A program made the position numbers and the translations under genes. This document shows, in pieces, positions 51,236 through 62,143 of a stretch of DNA of 64,000 bases. The notes beneath the pieces were generated by a model. That model had not been told where the DNA came from, searched no databases, and worked only from the letters and a program-made list of their open reading frames with translations. Within the stretch, counting starts at the first letter, position 1; every line of letters starts with the position of its first letter. The stretch is from Catellatospora methionotrophica (GTDB lineage: Bacteria; Actinomycetota; Actinomycetes; Mycobacteriales; Micromonosporaceae), in NCBI RefSeq assembly GCF_011297335.1, contig NZ_JAAOTJ010000010.1, forward strand, positions 186,001 through 250,000. The letters run 5' to 3'.

Positions 51236-52411
51236 TCAGGTCAGCACCGGCAGGGCCTCGGTGCCGTGCTGGACGAAGCCCCGCGCGCCGTAGTGGAAAC
51301 TCAGCGGCGCGGCCGGGTTCAGACGCAGGCGCGGGCAGGCGTCCAGCAGCGCCGTGACGGCCGCGCTGACCTCGATGCGGGCCAGCGGCGCACCGACGCA
51401 GTAGTGCGGGCCAAGACCGAAGCCCAGGTGCACGCCGCCCCGCCGGTCCAGCCGGAACGCCGCCGGCTCGGGGTAGACCTGCGCGTCGAAGTGCGCGGCG
51501 GCGATGCACACGTACACCATGCTGCCCGCGGCCAGCGGGGTTCCGGCGAGTTCGACGTCGCGCGTCACCAGGCGGTAGAGCCCGGCTGTCGGGTTGGCCC
51601 AGCGGAAGGCCTCCTCGATCGCGGCCTCGGTCAGGCTCGCGTCGGCCCGTACCCGCGCGAGCGCGTCGGGGTTGAGCAGCAGCGCGGAGACGGTCGCCGA
51701 CATCATCTGGATGGTGGTCTCGAACCCGCCGAGCAGCAGGCTGACCACCGCCGTCGTCACCTCGTCCAGGGAGTAGGCGTCCTCGGCCTCGAACGCCCGG
51801 ATGATCTCGCCGAGCATGTTGTCGCCGCGGTCCACCCGCGCCCGCCGCACCAGCGTGGCGGTGTACTCGCTGAGCTGTGCGAACGCCTGCTGCCCCGGTG
51901 CGGCCACGGACTCGTCCATCGGCGAGCCCAGCCACGTGATGATCTCGCGTACCCAGGTCAGGCCCTGGTCGCCCAGGTCGTCGGGGATGCCGAGCAGGGT
52001 GAGGAAGACCTCCATCGGATACCGGGCGATGCCCTGCTCGACGAGTTCGACCTCGGCGTCGGCGGGCAGACCGCCGAATACCCGGGCCGCGATCGGCGCG
52101 ATGGCCTGGGCGTATTTCGCGCTCGCGGCGGCGCTGAAGAAGCGGTTGTGCGCGCGGCGCAGCCGCTGGTGCGGCGGACCGTCGAGGGCGATCATCGCCG
52201 CGCTCATCGGGCCCATCCCGTAGAAGCGGGTGCTGAACGTGGCGGTGTCGCGCAGCGCGGCGCTCACGTCCCGGTGCCGCAGCACCAGCGGCGCGTTCAT
52301 CAGCTCGTCGAACACGATCGGTGCCCGCTCGCCGACCGCCGCCAGGGTGCGCCCCAGTGCGGCCGGTGAGCTGGAACGTCGGGCGAAGGCACTTTCAGCG
52401 GCCGGGATCAT
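51236..52411 (-). CDS. Cytochrome P450
   Basis: A 391-residue P450. The I-helix is VVSLLLGGFETTIQMMS, the ExxR motif EEAFRWANP, and the haem loop LGFGLGPHYCVGAPLARIEV with the Cys thiolate ligand. The protein is soluble, of the bacterial CYP105/107-like type. No ferredoxin or biosynthetic genes are adjacent, so the substrate cannot be guessed. Confidence 0.93.
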   Translation of the reverse strand: MIPAAESAFARRSSSPAALGRTLAAVGERAPIVFDELMNAPLVLRHRDVSAALRDTATFSTRFYGMGPMSAAMIALDGPPHQRLRRAHNRFFSAAASAKYAQAIAPIAARVFGGLPADAEVELVEQGIARYPMEVFLTLLGIPDDLGDQGLTWVREIITWLGSPMDESVAAPGQQAFAQLSEYTATLVRRARVDRGDNMLGEIIRAFEAEDAYSLDEVTTAVVSLLLGGFETTIQMMSATVSALLLNPDALARVRADASLTEAAIEEAFRWANPTAGLYRLVTRDVELAGTPLAAGSMVYVCIAAAHFDAQVYPEPAAFRLDRRGGVHLGFGLGPHYCVGAPLARIEVSAAVTALLDACPRLRLNPAAPLSFHYGARGFVQHGTEALPVLT

Positions 52412-52671
52412 ACATCGATTACAGCCACTGTTTACGGCGAGTGGCCAGTGCGGCGACGCATGCCCGACAGCGGAGCCACCCGCACCGGTGACGGCCGCCG
52501 CTCAACCCGCGACCTCGTCACCCGTCACGCCAGTCGTGTGCGCCCGACGACTTCCGGTGAAGATCGTGCCGCCATCGGTTACTCACGCCCCCCACGGCCG
52601 CGCCCGTCTGTCTACTGTGGTCGCAAGTCGCGGCGGACACGCCGCCGGGACCGGGACGAAACGGGGTCAAC

Positions 52672-53076
52672 GTGTCCACCCTTCGGATCAACGCCCTCCG
52701 CGCGCTCGGCATCGCCGGTGTCGCGCTCGCCACGACACTGGCCGTGCACGAGGTCGCGCTCGCCGACACCGCGCAGACGCCGGTCGGGCAGCTGACCAGC
52801 ACCCTTGACGGCTGCAACGACCTCGGCGCGCAGGTGTACGTCGCGGTGTCCGGCGGCCAGCCCAACACCGTCTACACCGCGTCGACCGCGTACGGCTTCG
52901 ACCACGACGACACCTTCACCACCGACGGCAGCGGCAACGGCCTGGGCTACCTGCACAACGCCTGGGCCGACGTCCACCCGACCTGGTCCGGCCAGGCTGT
53001 CATCACGGTCGCCGCCAACGGGCAGACCGGCACCGTGACCGTGCAGATCAACTGCCCGGACCCGAAGGGCGAGTAG
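52672..53076 (+). CDS. Small secreted protein
   Basis: A 134-residue protein: signal peptide of about 31 residues (RALGIAGVALATTLAVHEVALA), then a Thr/Gly/Asn-rich beta domain (STAYGFDHDDTFTTDGSGNGLGYL ... ANGQTGTVTVQINCPDPKGE) with two Cys residues (DGCNDLG and INCPD) that may pair. GTG start. Function unknown. The 260 bp upstream hold no other gene. Confidence 0.75.
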   Translation: MSTLRINALRALGIAGVALATTLAVHEVALADTAQTPVGQLTSTLDGCNDLGAQVYVAVSGGQPNTVYTASTAYGFDHDDTFTTDGSGNGLGYLHNAWADVHPTWSGQAVITVAANGQTGTVTVQINCPDPKGE

Positions 53077-53085
53077 GCCCGGTGC

Positions 53086-53116
53086 CCGGACGTCCGCCGG
53101 GTCGGCGGGCGTCCGG
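53086..53116. terminator. Hairpin between convergent genes
   Basis: CCGGACGTCCGCC pairs with GGCGGGCGTCCGG (one wobble) across a 5-nt loop, 10 bp after the secreted-protein stop and 12 bp before the HTH gene stop on the other strand. Confidence 0.65.
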
Positions 53117-53127
53117 CCCGGACCGGG

Positions 53128-53415
53128 TCAGGCCGCGCCGATCAGCGCCCGCAGGACCGCGCAGTGTGTCTCGTACGCCTGCTGTCCCGCCTTGGTGATC
53201 CGGTAGGTGGTGCTGCTCCCGCGGCCGTGCCCGTCCTTGGCCGCGCTGACATAGCCTGCCGCCTCAAGGGCGGACATCTGCTTGGACAGGTCCGACTCGG
53301 TGAGCTTCAGGTGGTCCTTCAGGAAGCGGAACGACACCGACGGGGCGTTGGCCAGCACCGCCATCGCGGCCAGGCGCTTGGGCACGTGGATGACCGGGTC
53401 CAGGCCGTCGATCAC
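53128..53415 (-). CDS. Winged-helix (HTH_34/MarR-like) regulator
   Basis: A 95-residue protein: IHVPKRLAAMAVLANAPSVSFRFLKDHLKLTESDLSKQMSALEAAGYVSAAKDGHGRGSSTTYRITKAGQQAYETHCAVLRAL. This is a one-domain wHTH regulator. The GTG at 53415 overlaps the stop of the membrane-protein gene (GTGA), so the two are coupled. Confidence 0.87.
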   Translation of the reverse strand: MIDGLDPVIHVPKRLAAMAVLANAPSVSFRFLKDHLKLTESDLSKQMSALEAAGYVSAAKDGHGRGSSTTYRITKAGQQAYETHCAVLRALIGAA

Positions 53416-53888
53416 CGCAGGCGGTCCCGGGTCCGGGCGGCGGCCGCGGCATAACGCCGCTCGTAGAGGGCCAGGCCGGCGGTCACGAGCACGAACGCGG
53501 CACCGGCCGCCGCCGGGACGCCACCGAGCCACCAGACGGCGGCGACGAGCAGGACCGTCATGGGCAGGGCGAGCGCGTAACCGCGCCACAACGCGGAGAT
53601 CTCGGCGGGCGGGGTGCCCTTGCCGGGCATCGGCAGCGCGCCGTGGCGGCGCTTCATCCAGGTGACGAACAGCAGCTCGGCGGCGATCAGGACCACGAGT
53701 GACCCGACGAACAGGACCGCGTTCTCGCGCCACCAGGTGAACGTGCCGATCATCGCGGCGGCCCACGCGCCGACGGCGGGGGCGTACCACCACGGGGTGG
53801 CCGGGTAGTCGACGTACGGGGCGGCGGCACCGCGCTCGGCTGCCTTGAGCTGCTCCGCAAGGCTAATACTTTCCATGACGGAAACCAT
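53412..53888 (-). CDS. Four-helix membrane protein coupled to wHTH regulator
   Basis: A 158-residue protein with helices at YAPAVGAWAAAMIGTFTWW, AVLFVGSLVVLIAAELLFVTWM, ALALPMTVLLVAAVWWLGGV and AAGAAFVLVTAGLALYE. The start at 53888 has GGAAAG upstream; another ATG lies at 53876. The bases around the start are part of a 15-bp direct repeat. Pairing with a wHTH regulator suggests it is the regulated gene or a sensor partner. Confidence 0.75.
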   Translation of the reverse strand: MVSVMESISLAEQLKAAERGAAAPYVDYPATPWWYAPAVGAWAAAMIGTFTWWRENAVLFVGSLVVLIAAELLFVTWMKRRHGALPMPGKGTPPAEISALWRGYALALPMTVLLVAAVWWLGGVPAAAGAAFVLVTAGLALYERRYAAAAARTRDRLR

Positions 53889-53904
53889 AGGCTAATACTT
53901 TCCA
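53861..53904. repeat. 15-bp direct repeat at the start of the membrane gene
   Basis: GGCTAATACTTTCCA occurs at 53861-53875 (inside the coding start) and again at 53890-53904, 29 bp apart. It may be a regulator-binding repeat or a short duplication of the translation start region. Confidence 0.6.
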
Positions 53905-53921
53905 CTTGTGCAAGTAGAAAG
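53898..53921. promoter_or_regulatory. Operator between wHTH/membrane pair and MerR gene
   Basis: CTTTC-N-ACTTG-N2-CAAGT-N-GAAAG is an inverted repeat in the divergent promoter region, 10 bp before the membrane-gene start and 50 bp before the MerR gene. Either neighbouring regulator could bind it. Confidence 0.55.
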
Positions 53922-53970
53922 TTTCCGAGCGGCTTGACCTCGCCCCAAGGGCACGCCGCAGACTGGCCGG

Positions 53971-54771
53971 GTGACACGGGACCACCTGCTGGCGGGGGAG
54001 TTCGGGGCGGCGGCGCGGCTGTCGCCCAAAGCGCTGCGCCTTTACGCCGAACAGGGCCTGCTCCCGCCCGCGTGTATCGACCCGGCCACCGGCTACCGCT
54101 ACTACCGCCCCGACCAGCTGCCTCGTGCCCGCGTGATCGCGCGCCTGCGGCGGCTCGGGCTGCCGCTGGCCCGCATCGCCGTGCTCGCCGACCTGCCGCC
54201 GCAGGACCGGGCCCTGGAACTGCGGGGCTGGCTGCACGCCCAGCGCGCCCTGCTCGACGACCGGGCGGCCGTCGTGGAGGCGGTGCAGGGCTCGTCGGTC
54301 GACACCGGACTCGCCGACGCCGTGGCGGTGCGGGAGGTGCCCGCGATCAAGGTGCTCGGGCGGCGGCAGCGGATCCACTCCACCGCGCTGGCCGGGTTCA
54401 CCGCCGCCGCCGAGCGCGACGCCCGCGCCCACCTGCGCGCCTCGGGGCTGGCCGCCGACGGCCACCGGTACGTGTTCTTCGAGGACCTGATCACCCCTGA
54501 CAGCGACGGGTACGTCGAGGTCGCCCTCGCCTGCACGGGCAGCGTCGAACCCGTCGGCGACCTGCACGTACGCCTCATCCCGGCGCACACCGCCGTCTAC
54601 CTGCCGGTGCCCGCCTCGTGCGAGGACCTGCCGCTGATCCTGCGCGTCTACGACACCGTCGAGGCCTGGACGGACGCGCGCCCCGGCGTCGTCTGCACCG
54701 GCCACCCCTACGAGGTCTATCCGGGCACCGGCACGCGCTTCGACGTCGCGTACCCGGTCACCGTCCCCTGA
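53971..54771 (+). CDS. MerR-family regulator with GyrI-like ligand domain
   Basis: A 266-residue protein. The N-terminal MerR domain is GAAARLSPKALRLYAEQGLLPPACIDPATGYRYYRPDQLPRARVIARLRRLGLPLARI, with a coiled-coil linker. The C-terminal 145 residues resemble the GyrI/BmrR effector domain (HVRLIPAHTAVYLPVPASCEDLPLILRVYDTVEAW). Such proteins sense hydrophobic cations. GTG start. It precedes the papain-like gene by 15 bp. Confidence 0.88.
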   Translation: MTRDHLLAGEFGAAARLSPKALRLYAEQGLLPPACIDPATGYRYYRPDQLPRARVIARLRRLGLPLARIAVLADLPPQDRALELRGWLHAQRALLDDRAAVVEAVQGSSVDTGLADAVAVREVPAIKVLGRRQRIHSTALAGFTAAAERDARAHLRASGLAADGHRYVFFEDLITPDSDGYVEVALACTGSVEPVGDLHVRLIPAHTAVYLPVPASCEDLPLILRVYDTVEAWTDARPGVVCTGHPYEVYPGTGTRFDVAYPVTVP

Positions 54772-54786
54772 AGCGAGAGGTTCCCC

Positions 54787-55707
54787 ATGCGCCACCTTCC
54801 CTATGTCGGCAGCGGCCCGTACTGCTACGCCAACTCGTTCGCGATGCTGCTCGGCGAGCGGTCGCCGTCGACGGCGGTCATCGAGGTCGCCACCGGCGGG
54901 CCGTTCGGCATGCAGCTCATCGGCGGCACGCTGGTCTTCTTCGACGCGTACGGGTGGGATCCCGAGCAGGGGTTCGACCAGGCGCTCGCCGCGATCGGCT
55001 GGACGTCGACGGTCAGCAAGGGCGGGGACGCCGACGCGGCGCTGGCCCGGCTGGCGGCGGCCGTCGAGCGCGGGCCGGTGTGGGTCGGGCCGGTCGAGAT
55101 GGGGCACCTGCGCCACCAGCCCGAGATGAACGGCCCGATCGGGGCCGATCACTTCGTGGTCGCGCTGGACGTGGACGACGAGCGGGTGCTGATCCACGAC
55201 CCGCACGGGTTCCCGTACGCGCAGGTGCCGGTGGGGGACTTCATGACCGCGTGGCAGGCCGAGACGGTCAGCTACGGGGACCCGTACACGATGCGGACCG
55301 ACTTCGTGAAGATCGCCGACGTCGCCGACGCCGACGCGATCCGGTCGATCATCCCGGCCGCGATCGCCTGGCTGACGCCCCGCGCCGACATCGCGATGCC
55401 GCCGGGCAGCCTAGCCAACGGCGCCGCCGCCGAGAGGGTCGCCGAGCTGGTCGAGGCCGGTGCCGGTGACGGGCTGCGCGAGCACCTGATGTACTTCGCG
55501 ATCCGGGTCGGCGCGCGCCGCCTCGCCGACACCGCCGACTGCCTGCTGCTGGCCGGCTACGACAAGGCCGCCGGGATCGCCGCGGAGCAGGCCCGCATCG
55601 TCGGCTCGCTGCAGCACCCGATCGTCACCAAGGACTTCCCGACGGCGGCGGCCGCGCTACGGCTGCTCGCCCCGACCTACGACGAGCTACGCGAGGCTCT
55701 GACGTAG
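54787..55707 (+). CDS. C39/BtrH-like papain-fold protein
   Basis: A 306-residue protein. The N-terminus MRHLPYVGSGPYCYANSFAMLLGE places a Cys at the head of a helix as in papain-like cysteine peptidases and BtrH-type acyltransferases. The probable catalytic His is in GADHFVVALDVDDERVLIHDPHGFPYAQV, and the Asp in HDPHG. The C-terminal 120 residues are helical. No signal peptide. It could be a peptidase or an acyl-transfer enzyme. It is in one operon with the MerR/GyrI-like regulator. Confidence 0.72.
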   Translation: MRHLPYVGSGPYCYANSFAMLLGERSPSTAVIEVATGGPFGMQLIGGTLVFFDAYGWDPEQGFDQALAAIGWTSTVSKGGDADAALARLAAAVERGPVWVGPVEMGHLRHQPEMNGPIGADHFVVALDVDDERVLIHDPHGFPYAQVPVGDFMTAWQAETVSYGDPYTMRTDFVKIADVADADAIRSIIPAAIAWLTPRADIAMPPGSLANGAAAERVAELVEAGAGDGLREHLMYFAIRVGARRLADTADCLLLAGYDKAAGIAAEQARIVGSLQHPIVTKDFPTAAAALRLLAPTYDELREALT

Positions 55708-55770
55708 CGGCCGGCGCAGGCGTGCACGGCGCTCCGCCGCCGGTCCGGCGATCTCCCGCCCGTTCCGCGG

Positions 55771-58078
<2,308 letters not shown>

Positions 58079-58085
58079 CCGGCGG

Positions 58086-58832
58086 TCAGCTGCTCAGGCG
58101 CTGGATGAAGGCCACGCTGCCGTCGAAGATCTGCGGCGCGTCGTGGTCGAGGGTCGCCACGTGGTAGCTGTCGTGCAGGACGACCTCCCGCACGTCGGCC
58201 GACGAGATGCCCTTCAGGACGATCTCGCTGTTGACGGGCTCCACGACGTGGTCGTCGGCGGAGTGGTAGAGCAGCACCGGCTGGGCGACCTTGGGCAGGT
58301 CGGCGCGGACGACGGCCTGGAAGCGGCGCAGCTGCGCGGCCGCCCGCACCGGGGTGCGCGGGTAGGCGCCCTCGTCGACGCCGGGCTTGGCGATGTCGTT
58401 GCCGATCGCGGGCACCGACGGCACGACCAGGCCGAGCACGGGCAGCAGCTTGGCGTCCCAGCGCAGCATGGTGACGGCCGGGTTGACCAGCACGATCCCG
58501 GCCAGGTCGGGGTGCTGCTGGGCGAGCCGCAGGGCGAGGGTGCCGCCCATGGACAGGCCGACGGCGTACACCGACGAGCAGTGCTGCCGCAGGTCGGTGA
58601 GCGCGCGCTCGACCTCGCCGTACCAGTCCTGCCAAGTGGTGCGGTTGGCGTCGCGCCAGGTGGTGCCGTGGCCGGGCAGCAGCGGCAGGCGCACCGACCA
58701 GCCCTGCGCGGCCAGGTGCCGGGCCCAGGGCCGCATGCTGTGCGGCGAACCGGTGAAGCCGTGGCAGACCACGACGCCGATGCCGTCGTCGCCGTCGTGG
58801 TGCAGGGGAGCGTGGTCGATGGCGTTGTCCAT
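58086..58832 (-). CDS. Alpha/beta hydrolase, carboxylesterase/monoacylglycerol lipase-like
   Basis: A 248-residue Est30-like hydrolase: GIGVVVCHGFTGSPHSMRPWARHLAAQGWSVRLPLLPGHGTTW carries the oxyanion hole, the nucleophile is in YAVGLSMGGTLAL, the acid Asp in LLYHSADDHVVEP and the His in HDSYHVATLDHD. No signal peptide. GGGAG lies 8 nt before the ATG at 58832; the longer upstream frame is rejected. Convergent with LysR. Confidence 0.9.
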   Translation of the reverse strand: MDNAIDHAPLHHDGDDGIGVVVCHGFTGSPHSMRPWARHLAAQGWSVRLPLLPGHGTTWRDANRTTWQDWYGEVERALTDLRQHCSSVYAVGLSMGGTLALRLAQQHPDLAGIVLVNPAVTMLRWDAKLLPVLGLVVPSVPAIGNDIAKPGVDEGAYPRTPVRAAAQLRRFQAVVRADLPKVAQPVLLYHSADDHVVEPVNSEIVLKGISSADVREVVLHDSYHVATLDHDAPQIFDGSVAFIQRLSS

Positions 58833-58940
58833 GAGGGCTCCCGGTCGCGGCATCAGTGACGGCCCGTATGTGACGGGTGCCGCCATACTGCCACGCCCTG
58901 GCGCTCGGGGGCAGGGGCTGCGGCCGCCCCGCTAGCGATA

Positions 58941-58999
58941 GACGCTGGCCTATCCGGATGACTTTTTCGTGATCGAAGTCATCCGGATAGGCCAGCGTC
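58941..58999. repeat. Perfect inverted repeat, GACGCTGGCCTATC family, copy 2
   Basis: 24-bp perfect arms (58941-58964 and 58976-58999) with an 11-nt loop. Compared with copy 1 (44511-44575), TA is replaced by CG in each arm, keeping all pairs and the inner palindrome (ATCTAGAT to ATCCGGAT). It lies between the esterase promoter side and the penicillin-binding protein stop. Confidence 0.8.
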
Positions 59000-59062
59000 A
59001 TTGCCGGGCGGGTCGGGCGGGTGGGTGGGGCGGGTTGGTGGGTTGGTGGGGGTGGGTGGTGT

Positions 59063-61750
59063 TCAGCCGGAGGCGGAGGGTAGGGGAGCCAGGGGGGTGG
59101 CGGGTCCGGGTGGGCCGGTCGACGGGGTCGGTGGCACCACGGCGGCGTTGCCGGGCATGGTCGGGCTGGCGGCCAGGCAGGCCGGCTTGGGGTCGCAGTC
59201 GTCGTCCGGTTTCGGCTTCTTGGACGGTTCGACGCCGTCACCCACGCCCTCGACCTCGCCGAGCTTGCCGTTGGTGCCGGTGGCCAGGGGTTCCAGCTTC
59301 AGTTTCATGTCCGCATGGGCCTGGTTCATGAAGCCCTGCCAGATGTCGGCGGGCAGGCCGACGCTGGTGATGTTGCCGCCGCCCAGGGCCTTGGGCCGGT
59401 AGATCGGGTCCGAGGCGTTCTTGACGTTGCCGACCCAGATGGCGGTGGCGATCTGGGGGGTGTAGCCGACGGTCCATACGTTGGAGTGGGCCTTGTCCTG
59501 GACCTTGCTCTCCCAGGTGCCGGTCTTCGCGGCGGCTTCACGGCCCCCGGCCAGCGCGTGGTAGTAGGACTTGGGCAGCTGTTTGAGCATGCCGGTGACC
59601 TCGTCGGCGACCTCCTGCCGGATGCGCCGCTCGGCCCGGCTGACCTCGCCGGTGTTGGGCACCAGCGCGTACTTGCCGGTCCGCTCGTCCTTCTTCTCGA
59701 CCTTGAGCACGACGTGCGGCTTGTTGTAGACGCCGTGGTTGGCGAAGGTCGCCATGCCGGTGGCGTGGTCGAGCACGGTGACGGGGTACTGCCCGAAGCC
59801 GACCTGGTAGTCGAAGGAGGCCCGGCTCGTGTCGGTCTCGGGTTTGGTCAGGTCGCGGGCCTTGCCGTCGCTCAGCGCCCACATGGTGTCGATCCCGGCG
59901 GCGTGCGCCATGGCGACGACGTTCTTCGGCTCGATCTTCTTAGCGATCTTGAAGAAGGGCACGTTCAGTGACATCCGGGTGACGTCCATCAGGGTGCACT
60001 TGCGCTTGCACTTGAGGCTGCCGGCCTCGCGCCCGGCGTTCTCCACCTCGTACGGGCACAGCTGGTACTTGTCGCAGTTGCGCTTCTTGCCGGTGGCCAC
60101 GATCGGCGTCGGGTCCCAGGTGGACCTGAGCGAGATGCCCGCGTCGATGGCGGCGGCGAGGGTGTAGACCTTGAACGACGACGCCGGCGGGTGCCCGCCG
60201 TCCTCCCAGATCGTGCCCTCGTTGATCTTCCCGGCGTAGTCGATGCCGGTGCCGTCCGCGCCGCCGTAGTAGGCCAGCACCCGGCCGTTGCGCGGGTCGA
60301 TGGCGACCCCGGCGGCGATCACGTTCTTCGGATAACCCTTGATCTTGGTGTACGCCCCGTCGACCTTGGGGTCGACCGCCTTGACGACGTCGTTGACGCA
60401 CTCCTTCTCGTCGCCCTTGCCCTCGCACGTCTCCTTCCACTCGAACGTGCGGAACAGCTGCGCCTCCAGCGCCCGCTGCGCCTTGGAGTTGATCGTCGTG
60501 GTGATCCGGTAGCCCTTGTTGCGCCAGTCCGTGATGCCCCAGGCGGCCATCTCCCGCTCGACGTACTTGTTGATCACGAAGCCGGTGCCGGTGCCCTGGA
60601 TGCCCGTCTCCCCGGAGCGCGCGGAGTACTTGCGCAGCGTCTTGTCCGGATACACCATGGCAGCGCGTTTGGCCTGGTCGAGGCGTCCCATCTCGACCAT
60701 GTTGTCGAGCACGTAGTTCCAGCGGATCTTGGCCGCCTCGGGGCTGAGGTGCGGGTCGTAGCCCTTGGTGCCGTCGTAGTCGTTGGGCTCGGGCTGCTTG
60801 AGCACCGCGCCGAGCACCGCCGCCTGCTCGACCGTGAGCTGGGCGGCCGACCTGTTGAAGTAGGCCTTGGCCGCCGCGCCGACGCCGCTGGAGCCGCGGC
60901 CGAACCAGACGGTGTTGACGTAGAAGCCGAGGATCTCGTCCTTGGAGTGCTCCTCCTCCAGCCGCCGCGCCATCACCGCCTCGCGCAGCTTGCGCGCGTA
61001 GGTGACCTCCAGGTCCTTGGCCGCGTTGCGGGCGTACTGCTGGGTGATGGTCGACGCGCCCTGGGTCTCGCCGCCGGTCAGGTTGTTCCAGGCGGCGCGG
61101 GCCACGCCCCACAGGTCGATGCCGTGGTGGTTGAAGAAGTTCTTGTCCTCGCCCGCGATGAGGGCGACCTTCACCTCGTCGGACAGGGACGCCATGGAGA
61201 CGATCTCGCGGTTCTCGCCGCCGAGCTTGGCGATCTGCACGCCGTCGGCCGAGTAGACGAACGTGTTCTCGTTCGGGCTGAAGTCGGCGGGCTCGGGCAC
61301 CGAGTCGTAGAGGTAGGCGACGCCGACCAGGCCGCCACCGGCGAGCATGACGACGACCGCCACAGCGGCCAGCACGATGCTGCGCCACTTCCACCGGCCT
61401 AGCCTGATCTTGCGTTTGGGGCGTTTGCCGCCGCCGTGGGGCGCTTCGCGCCCGGGGGGCAGCGTGTTGACGCGGGTCGTGCTGCTGGCGGCCGGTCGGC
61501 CGGGTCCGCCGACGCTCGCGCGGCCCGGGGCGATCCGGCCGCTGCCGCCGGTCCGGCCGGTGGCGGACGGCACCGTGGCGCGTCCGGCGACGGGGCGCAG
61601 CGGTGCGGGGCCGGTCGGCGCGGGGCCGCCACTGCGACCAGCCCGGACGCTGCCGGGGGCGGTCGGGCCGGCGCTGGGGCCGGGCTGCTTGGTGGGGCCG
61701 TCGGACGGTGCCGCAGCGCCGGTCGAGCCGGGTGCCGGGGGCGAGGTCAT
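59063..61750 (-). CDS. Bifunctional class A penicillin-binding protein
   Basis: An 895-residue protein. A Pro/Gly/Ala-rich cytoplasmic tail (about 115 residues) leads to one membrane helix (SIVLAAVAVVVMLAGGGLVGVAYLY). The glycosyltransferase (GT51) domain has IAGEDKNFFNHHGIDLWGVARAAW and GASTITQQYARNAAKDLEVTYARKLREAVMARRLE. The transpeptidase has SSFK (SxxK), SLN (SxN) and KTGTWE (KTG). A Lys/Pro/Asp C-terminal tail ends it. It polymerises and cross-links peptidoglycan outside the membrane. The start is the ATG at 61750. Confidence 0.95.
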   Translation of the reverse strand: MTSPPAPGSTGAAAPSDGPTKQPGPSAGPTAPGSVRAGRSGGPAPTGPAPLRPVAGRATVPSATGRTGGSGRIAPGRASVGGPGRPAASSTTRVNTLPPGREAPHGGGKRPKRKIRLGRWKWRSIVLAAVAVVVMLAGGGLVGVAYLYDSVPEPADFSPNENTFVYSADGVQIAKLGGENREIVSMASLSDEVKVALIAGEDKNFFNHHGIDLWGVARAAWNNLTGGETQGASTITQQYARNAAKDLEVTYARKLREAVMARRLEEEHSKDEILGFYVNTVWFGRGSSGVGAAAKAYFNRSAAQLTVEQAAVLGAVLKQPEPNDYDGTKGYDPHLSPEAAKIRWNYVLDNMVEMGRLDQAKRAAMVYPDKTLRKYSARSGETGIQGTGTGFVINKYVEREMAAWGITDWRNKGYRITTTINSKAQRALEAQLFRTFEWKETCEGKGDEKECVNDVVKAVDPKVDGAYTKIKGYPKNVIAAGVAIDPRNGRVLAYYGGADGTGIDYAGKINEGTIWEDGGHPPASSFKVYTLAAAIDAGISLRSTWDPTPIVATGKKRNCDKYQLCPYEVENAGREAGSLKCKRKCTLMDVTRMSLNVPFFKIAKKIEPKNVVAMAHAAGIDTMWALSDGKARDLTKPETDTSRASFDYQVGFGQYPVTVLDHATGMATFANHGVYNKPHVVLKVEKKDERTGKYALVPNTGEVSRAERRIRQEVADEVTGMLKQLPKSYYHALAGGREAAAKTGTWESKVQDKAHSNVWTVGYTPQIATAIWVGNVKNASDPIYRPKALGGGNITSVGLPADIWQGFMNQAHADMKLKLEPLATGTNGKLGEVEGVGDGVEPSKKPKPDDDCDPKPACLAASPTMPGNAAVVPPTPSTGPPGPATPLAPLPSASG

Positions 61751-62056
61751 GGTGCGAACCCTTCCGGTCGGGGAGTTGCTGGATGCGGGAACAGGGGGGA
61801 GGGCTCCGCGGCCGGTGGGCCGGTGCGGGCGCGGCGGTCCGCCGCGTGGTTCGCGCGTGCGGCCTCGCTCAGCCCCCGGAAAGCCGTTCTCATGGGCGGC
61901 GAGGGCGACCTCCGCGCGAAGGCCACTCCACGCCCGACATCCTGCCCCACAAATCGGGTTAAGTCCGGCAAGACACCACGTGCGTGACACCCTCATGGCG
62001 TACGCGAAAGCGGCGATCCGCCGTCTGTTCGGCGGTGACCTGCGCTTACGCAAGAT
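61751..62056. other. Gene-free stretch upstream of penicillin-binding protein gene
   Basis: About 300 bp between the divergent penicillin-binding protein and aldo/keto reductase genes. I see no gene, clear hairpin or promoter here; it should hold the penicillin-binding protein promoter and leader. Confidence 0.5.
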
Positions 62057-62107
62057 CTGGACTTGACGGTCCAGTTTTGTCGACCTAGGTTGGACTAAGC
62101 GGTCCAA
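62057..62107 (+). promoter_or_regulatory. Promoter under two matching TetR-type operators
   Basis: CTGGAC-N6-GTCCAG (62057-62074) and TTGGAC-N6-GTCCAA (62090-62107) are like-spaced inverted repeats 33 bp apart. Between and within them lie a -35 TTGACG (62063-62068), a 17-nt spacer and a -10 TAGGTT (62086-62091). Bound repressor would cover both boxes. No TetR gene is in the window. Confidence 0.65.
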
Positions 62108-62143
62108 TCCTGGGCCGCCACGCGAACAAGAAGGACGGCAGCT

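Noticed and set aside
59001-59062. G/T-rich run (GGGTGGGTGG repeats) after the penicillin-binding protein gene
   Set aside because: Could form G-quadruplexes, but it is short and may simply be low-complexity intergenic DNA; nothing links it to function.
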